56,636 bases of DNA from Lachnospiraceae bacterium (GTDB lineage: Bacteria; Bacillota; Clostridia; Lachnospirales; Lachnospiraceae). Where the stretch lies: positions 1-56,636 of the forward strand of contig JAAWJI010000025.1 in NCBI GenBank assembly GCA_022796795.1, read 5' to 3'. The notes beneath the pieces are model-generated. The model worked only from the letters and a program-made list of their open reading frames with translations, was not told the DNA's origin and made no database searches. Positions 52,522 through 56,636 of this stretch are shown here, piece after piece; position 1 is the first letter of the stretch, and each line of letters opens with the position of its first letter. The translations under genes were made by a program, and so were the position numbers.

Positions 52522-53810
52522 TAACAAACGTAATGGTTTTGGCTGGCTGGACCTTTGCAATCTTAATTGTCCTAATGGTTTTAAAGGTTCCTATTTCCTT
52601 TGCTCTTTCCATTTCTACTCTGGCAGGGGTGATACTCACAGCAAAGCTTCCGGTCATGGTGGTGGCACAGCGGATGTTTTATGGACTGGACTCTTTTACT
52701 CTTATAGCAATTCCCCTGTTTATGCTCACGGGACATATTATGGCTATTGGGGGAGTGACCCGGGATCTCATTGCCTTGTCCAATGTGTTTGTGGGATGGA
52801 TGCGGGGCGGCCTGGCCTACATCAATGTGGTTTCCAGCATGATTTTTGCCGGGATTACGGGAACCGCATCTTCGGACAGTTCTTCTATTGGAGGGATATT
52901 GATTCCCACCATGGTGAATAAGGGCTATGACAAGGATTTTACCGTGGCGGTGACAGCTACCTCCTCCACGATTGGGATTATGATCCCCCCCAGTATTCCT
53001 CTGGTTCTCTATGGAATTGCAGCGGGAGTTTCCATCGGAGATTTGTTTTTGGGAGGGATCATTCCGGGGATACTGGTGGGGGCAGTGCTTATTGGCATTA
53101 GTGCGGTAATCTCGAAAAAACGGAATTATCCTGCGGAGCGCCGGTATTCCTTTCGGGAGAGCCTGCACATTGTGGTGAAGAGTGTTCCGGCGCTGATGAC
53201 TGTGATCATAATTATCGGCGGAATTACCAGCGGGATTTTTACGCCCACCGAAGCCGCGGGAATTGCCTGCGCCTATACGGCGCTGCTGGCGATCTTTTAT
53301 TATAAGGAGCTTTCTCTGCGGGACATTCCGGGACTCATCTACAAAGCATCTCTCACCATGGGAATTGTGGCCTTGATGATTTCTGCGGCTACGGCTCTCG
53401 GCTGGTTTTTTACCAGTCAGGGAATTCCCCAGCAGATCGCCAATGCGCTCATGTCCGTCACAGACAATAAGTATGTAATTCTGCTGTTGGTAAACTTTCT
53501 GCTGCTGTTTGTGGGAATGTGGATGGATCTGGCGCCTGCAGTCACCTTGTTTACTCCCATATTGCTGCCCATTGTCACGGCTGTGGGGGTGGAGCCTCTG
53601 CATTTTGGGATTATTATGGTGGTAAACCTGGCTATCGGCCTCTTTACCCCTCCTGTGGGAGTATGCCTTTTCATCAGCTGCGGGATTGCCAAGATTTCTA
53701 TTGCGGATGTGATAAAGGCATTTATTCCTTTCTTTATAGGAATGTTGGTAGTTTTGGCGCTGATTGTTCTGGTACCTCCCATCTGTACATTTTTACCAAG
53801 CCTGCTGTGA
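52518..53810 (+). CDS. TRAP transporter large permease (DctM), cluster 2
   Basis: The 430-residue protein has the DctM layout with about 12 spans and motifs GTASSDSSSIGGILIPTMV, TATSSTIGIMIPPSIPLVLYG and FTPTEAAGIACAYTA. It overlaps dctQ by four bases. With DctP and DctQ it forms a secondary uptake system using an ion gradient. The isomerase and UroD-family genes downstream presumably process the imported compound. Confidence 0.93.
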   Translation: MITNVMVLAGWTFAILIVLMVLKVPISFALSISTLAGVILTAKLPVMVVAQRMFYGLDSFTLIAIPLFMLTGHIMAIGGVTRDLIALSNVFVGWMRGGLAYINVVSSMIFAGITGTASSDSSSIGGILIPTMVNKGYDKDFTVAVTATSSTIGIMIPPSIPLVLYGIAAGVSIGDLFLGGIIPGILVGAVLIGISAVISKKRNYPAERRYSFRESLHIVVKSVPALMTVIIIIGGITSGIFTPTEAAGIACAYTALLAIFYYKELSLRDIPGLIYKASLTMGIVALMISAATALGWFFTSQGIPQQIANALMSVTDNKYVILLLVNFLLLFVGMWMDLAPAVTLFTPILLPIVTAVGVEPLHFGIIMVVNLAIGLFTPPVGVCLFISCGIAKISIADVIKAFIPFFIGMLVVLALIVLVPPICTFLPSLL

Positions 53811-53868
53811 TAAAGGTTTGTCAGGCTTAAAAGGACCTGATAATAGAGAAAGGAGCGTTTATTGAGTT

Positions 53869-54690
53869 ATGAAACTGAGTGTACTTCCCGTGTCTTTGTT
53901 TTCCAAGCTGTCAAGCCAGGAAATGACCGTGGCCCAATGGGCGGAATTTGCCCAGAAGCTTCCGGTGGATGGTTTTGATACCAGTATTTTATTCTATCCC
54001 AGCGCGGTTCCCACCGCCCTGCAGCAGATCAAAAGGGAACTGGAGGAGAAAGAGATATCCATACAGCCGGTGATGGTTTGCTGCTATCCGGATTTTACCC
54101 ATCCGGATCCCATGGAAAGGGAGCGGCAGATGGATTATTTCCGCCGGGATCTGGCGCTGGTCTCAGAGCTGGGATTTCAATATGTGCGGACAACAGCCGG
54201 CCAAAGCCATCCTGGACTTACTTTGGAGGAGGGAGTAAAGCGCTGCACGGACTGCTTTGCAAAGGTGCTGCCTGCAGCCGAAAAATATGGGGTGAAGCTG
54301 GTCTTTGAAAATCACTCCAAGCCTGGCGCGTGGCCGCTTATTGATTTTTCCTTCCAGCCGGAGGCTTTTTTGGCCATCTCCCGGGAGATCCAGGATATGC
54401 CCATGGGAATCAACTTTGACACGGCAAACGCGGTGGCCTGCGGCTCAAATCCGGGAGAGCTTCTCAGAAAGGTGATCCATAAGGTTTGGACTGTTCATAT
54501 GAATGACACGGCTACGGTGGGAAGCTGGACTCCCATTGGGATCGGGGATGGGCTGGTGGATTTTGAGGAAGTATTTTCTATATTGGAGGAATATGGCTTT
54601 GACGGCTGGGTTTGTATTGAAGAAGCCAGCGGCCAGGGGCTTCCCGGAATCCAGCGGGCGGTTCAGGTGGCCAGAAAATATGTAAAGTAA
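53869..54690 (+). CDS. Sugar phosphate isomerase/epimerase-type TIM-barrel protein
   Basis: The 273-residue protein belongs to the AP-endonuclease-2/xylose-isomerase-like superfamily. The four usual metal ligands can be placed: Glu in VFENHSKP, Asp in NFDTANA, His in VHMND and Glu in VCIEEASG. Members isomerise or epimerise sugars, inositol derivatives or hydroxypyruvate, or dehydrate keto-sugars. The specific reaction is not readable. AAAGGAG precedes the ATG. It lies between dctM and the UroD-family gene, which starts 16 bases after it. Confidence 0.87.
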   Translation: MKLSVLPVSLFSKLSSQEMTVAQWAEFAQKLPVDGFDTSILFYPSAVPTALQQIKRELEEKEISIQPVMVCCYPDFTHPDPMERERQMDYFRRDLALVSELGFQYVRTTAGQSHPGLTLEEGVKRCTDCFAKVLPAAEKYGVKLVFENHSKPGAWPLIDFSFQPEAFLAISREIQDMPMGINFDTANAVACGSNPGELLRKVIHKVWTVHMNDTATVGSWTPIGIGDGLVDFEEVFSILEEYGFDGWVCIEEASGQGLPGIQRAVQVARKYVK

Positions 54691-54706
54691 GACGAGGGAG
54701 GAGCAG

Positions 54707-55933
54707 ATGAGTAAAAGAGAAACATCAAGGGAGCGCGTCTTAAAGACCTTGAACCACCAGGAGCCGGAGGGGCTGGCCATTGATTTTGGATCCTCCACCT
54801 CCACAGGGATCAGCATCTTTGCCTATGATAAGCTGCGGGAGTATCTGCAGCTGGACAAGGATCAGCTGCCACGGCTTTATGAACTGTTTTTGATGATGGC
54901 TGATCCTTCCATGGAAATGCTGGAGCGCATGGGGGGAGACATTGTCCAGCTGAAACGGTATGCCCCCAACTTTGACATACCCTTAAAGGACTGGAAGGAG
55001 TGGAGCTTTCCTCAGGGAACCCGCTGTCTGGTTCCGGGGGGATTTTTGCCAAAGGAGACTGAGAAAGGACTGGAGATTCGGGATGAACAGGGAAAGACTC
55101 TGGCACGGATGCCCCAAAATGGATTTTACTTTGACCAGGTGGATTTTCCCTATGTGGGAGTGGAAGAGATGGAGGAGATTGATGCCCTGCACCTGACAGG
55201 GATCAGCGACGCGGAGGTGGATTATCTTGCCCAGGAGAGCAGGCGGCTTCATGAGGAGACGGATAAGGCAGTCATGTATCCGGTGTATAACAGGACCTTT
55301 GAGGCAGGTATGCGGGGCTGGGGCTTTGAGGAATGGCTGATTCAGATCATGACCAACGAGGATATGGTGCATCATTATCTGGAAACCCTGACGGAAATTT
55401 ATATCCGGGATCTGGATCGGGTGCTGGGGGCGTGTAATGAATACATTGATCTCATCCGGTTTTGTGATGATCTGGGAACCCAGACCTCTCTTATGATGTC
55501 AAAGGAGCGATACCGGGAACTGATTAAGCCCTACCACACCCGAATGTTCCGGCACATTAAGGAGCATTATCCAAAACAGAAAATCGCTCTTCACTGCTGC
55601 GGAGCCATCGAGCCTCTGATTCCGGATCTCATAGAATCCGGGGTGGATGTTCTGAATCCGGTACAGATATCTGCTTCAGGAATGGAGCCAAGGCGCCTAA
55701 AGGAAAAATATGGGGATCAGATTGTATTCTGGGGCGGCGGCGCGGACATGCAGTTTCGGGTTATGGAGGGATCTCTGGAGGATCTCAGACGGCATGTAGA
55801 GGAAATGATAGAGATATTTGCTCCCGGGGGAGGATTTATATTTGCTCCCACCCATAATATTCAGGCGGATGTGCCGCCTGAGAGGGTTATGGCTATTTAT
55901 GATACGGCCTTGAAGTATAGGAAAAGGGCTTGA
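54707..55933 (+). CDS. Uroporphyrinogen-decarboxylase-fold protein (MtaA/CmuA-like)
   Basis: The 408-residue protein has the UroD fold seen in corrinoid methyltransferases and in uncharacterised sugar-cluster proteins. It begins ERVLKTLNHQEPEGLAIDFG, unlike true HemE. The first zinc-type motif is H296-C-C298-G. The later Cys of MtaA-type enzymes (GPGC..) is replaced by H383 in APTHNIQADVPP. No hem genes or corrinoid protein is nearby, so heme synthesis is unlikely. A methyl-transfer or C-C/C-O cleavage role on the TRAP substrate is inferred. GGGAGGAG precedes the ATG. Confidence 0.82.
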   Translation: MSKRETSRERVLKTLNHQEPEGLAIDFGSSTSTGISIFAYDKLREYLQLDKDQLPRLYELFLMMADPSMEMLERMGGDIVQLKRYAPNFDIPLKDWKEWSFPQGTRCLVPGGFLPKETEKGLEIRDEQGKTLARMPQNGFYFDQVDFPYVGVEEMEEIDALHLTGISDAEVDYLAQESRRLHEETDKAVMYPVYNRTFEAGMRGWGFEEWLIQIMTNEDMVHHYLETLTEIYIRDLDRVLGACNEYIDLIRFCDDLGTQTSLMMSKERYRELIKPYHTRMFRHIKEHYPKQKIALHCCGAIEPLIPDLIESGVDVLNPVQISASGMEPRRLKEKYGDQIVFWGGGADMQFRVMEGSLEDLRRHVEEMIEIFAPGGGFIFAPTHNIQADVPPERVMAIYDTALKYRKRA

Positions 55934-56047
55934 GGGGGGTGGAGGATCTGGTAAGGGATCTGCTCCCACTGATTGCATGGAAAAGATACTGGATAGTATG
56001 CCCAAACTATGGTAAGATAAAATCAAAGCCAGGGAGGTGCAGGGTAT

Positions 56048-56593
56048 ATGGCCAGAACCATAAGCATTGGTTGTCAGGATTATGAGACGATTCGAAGAGA
56101 AAACTACTTTTATATAGATAAAACTCCATTCATCTCTGAATGGTGGGAGGGCGGGGACAGCGTAACGCTGATCACCCGTCCCCGTCGTTTTGGAAAAACC
56201 CTGAACATGAGCATGGTGGAGCAGTTCTTTTCTCTGAAGTATGCCAACCGGGGCGACCTGTTTCAGGGCCTTTCCATCTGGGAGAAGGAAAAATACAGGA
56301 AGCTGCAGGGGACTTATCCGGTAATCAGTCTTTCATTTGCAAATGTAAAAGAAAGGAGTTATGAGTTAACGGTCCAGAGAATAAACCGGATTCTTACGGA
56401 ATTGTACTATGACCATAGCTTTCTGCTGGAGAGTTCTTGTCTGCTGCCGGAGGAAAAGGAAGATTTCCGCAGTATTTCCCAGGGGATGCCGGAGGTTACA
56501 GCCACCATGGCAATTCATCAACTGGCAAAATTTTCTCTTAAACCTCAAGCAAATTTTCAACCTATCTTTTCATATCTCGGCAAATGGCGATAA
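56048..56593 (+). pseudogene. Truncated AAA-ATPase-like gene (N-terminal third)
   Basis: The 181-residue product starts as the AAA-ATPase_like/DUF1703 family: YFYIDKTPFISEWWEGGDSVTLITRPRRFGKTLNMSM carries its degenerate Walker A (RPRRFGKT). Family members run to about 500-560 residues with a C-terminal PD-(D/E)XK domain. Here homology stops at MAIHQLA, where LLDEYD-type Walker B sequence should follow, and 21 unrelated residues lead to a stop. The switch is near 56528. A disruption by insertion or deletion is likely, and the rest lies past the window. Confidence 0.7.
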
Positions 56594-56624
56594 GTCTTGG
56601 ATTTTAAGGCTTTTTCGCCATTTG
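56581..56624. repeat. Inverted repeat at the right edge
   Basis: CAAATGGCGA (56581-56590) and TCGCCATTTG (56615-56624) form a perfect 10-bp stem with a 24-base loop directly after the truncated ATPase frame. It may be a terminator or part of the end of a mobile element. The window stops too soon to tell. Confidence 0.5.
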
Positions 56625-56636
56625 TCATATCGGGAG

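Noticed and set aside
54707..55933. The UroD-family gene as hemE of heme synthesis.
   Set aside because: The N-terminus and the APTHNIQ region differ from HemE, and no other hem gene is near. The TRAP setting fits catabolism better.

Overview
The window looks like chromosomal DNA of an anaerobic, spore-forming, low-to-mid G+C Firmicute, most probably a gut Lachnospiraceae (Blautia-like). The basis is a SpoVT orthologue, a ferrous-iron FeoAB pair under a Fur-like box, strong AGGAGG ribosome sites, TTG and GTG starts, a tRNA-Gln without encoded CCA, and the pairing of TRAP transporters with GntR regulators. The taxon is inferred from gene content; no rRNA is present.

Layout. 1-4.3 kb: an upstream gene end, a metallo-beta-lactamase-fold hydrolase, a LarA-type racemase and a convergent CoA-transferase. 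4.2-6.6 kb: feoA-feoB. 6.7-10.5 kb: a 1207-residue TPR protein with 25-residue tandem repeats and a degenerate CbxX/SpoVK-like AAA+ domain. 10.6-14.4 kb (minus strand): azlD/azlC, an XRE regulator, an ACT protein, a nitrilase-superfamily amidase and a PfkB kinase. 14.5-19.6 kb: a TetR gene with its operator, a GH13 glucosidase fused to a left-handed beta-helix domain of the maltose acetyltransferase type, and a glycogen branching enzyme with a Lys/Ala-rich AT-hook tail. 20.0-26.5 kb: TRAP cluster 1 (DapA-family lyase, HpcH/HpaI aldolase, FadR-type regulator, DctP, DctQ, DctM, YhcH). 26.6-28.3 kb: an anchored protein and a YitT-type membrane protein. 28.5-34.4 kb: a CdaR/PucR regulator, ftsE-ftsX, an M23 peptidase, a CtpA-type protease and a DUF1622 protein, i.e. 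a cell-wall module. 34.6-36.5 kb: a divergent acetate-kinase family protein and spoVT (minus strand). 36.8-40.5 kb: a response regulator, histidine kinase and lipoprotein. 40.6-44.2 kb: asnB and pncB (minus strand). 44.5-47.4 kb: a cation efflux protein, tRNA-Gln(CTG), a RelE/ParE-like gene running into the tRNA, and a possible PD-(D/E)XK protein. 47.5-55.9 kb: TRAP cluster 2 (GntR and AraC regulators, DctP, DctQ, DctM, a TIM-barrel isomerase/epimerase and a UroD-family protein). 56.0 kb to the end: a truncated AAA-ATPase with an inverted repeat at the edge.

How the genes fit together. The two TRAP clusters look like independent acid- or sugar-derivative catabolic islands. Each has its own GntR regulator and operator-like repeats at its promoters. 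FtsEX is followed by a coiled-coil M23 enzyme and CtpA, which fits FtsEX-controlled peptidoglycan hydrolysis.

The most unusual proteins are those in which a known fold has lost its catalytic signature or gained an extra domain: the pseudo-AAA+ TPR protein, the GH13 fusion whose acetyltransferase domain lacks the catalytic His, the AT-hook branching enzyme, and an acetate kinase homologue with Lys and Glu at two positions that are essential Arg and Asp in characterised enzymes. I find no CRISPR array, rRNA, phage or complete insertion sequence.
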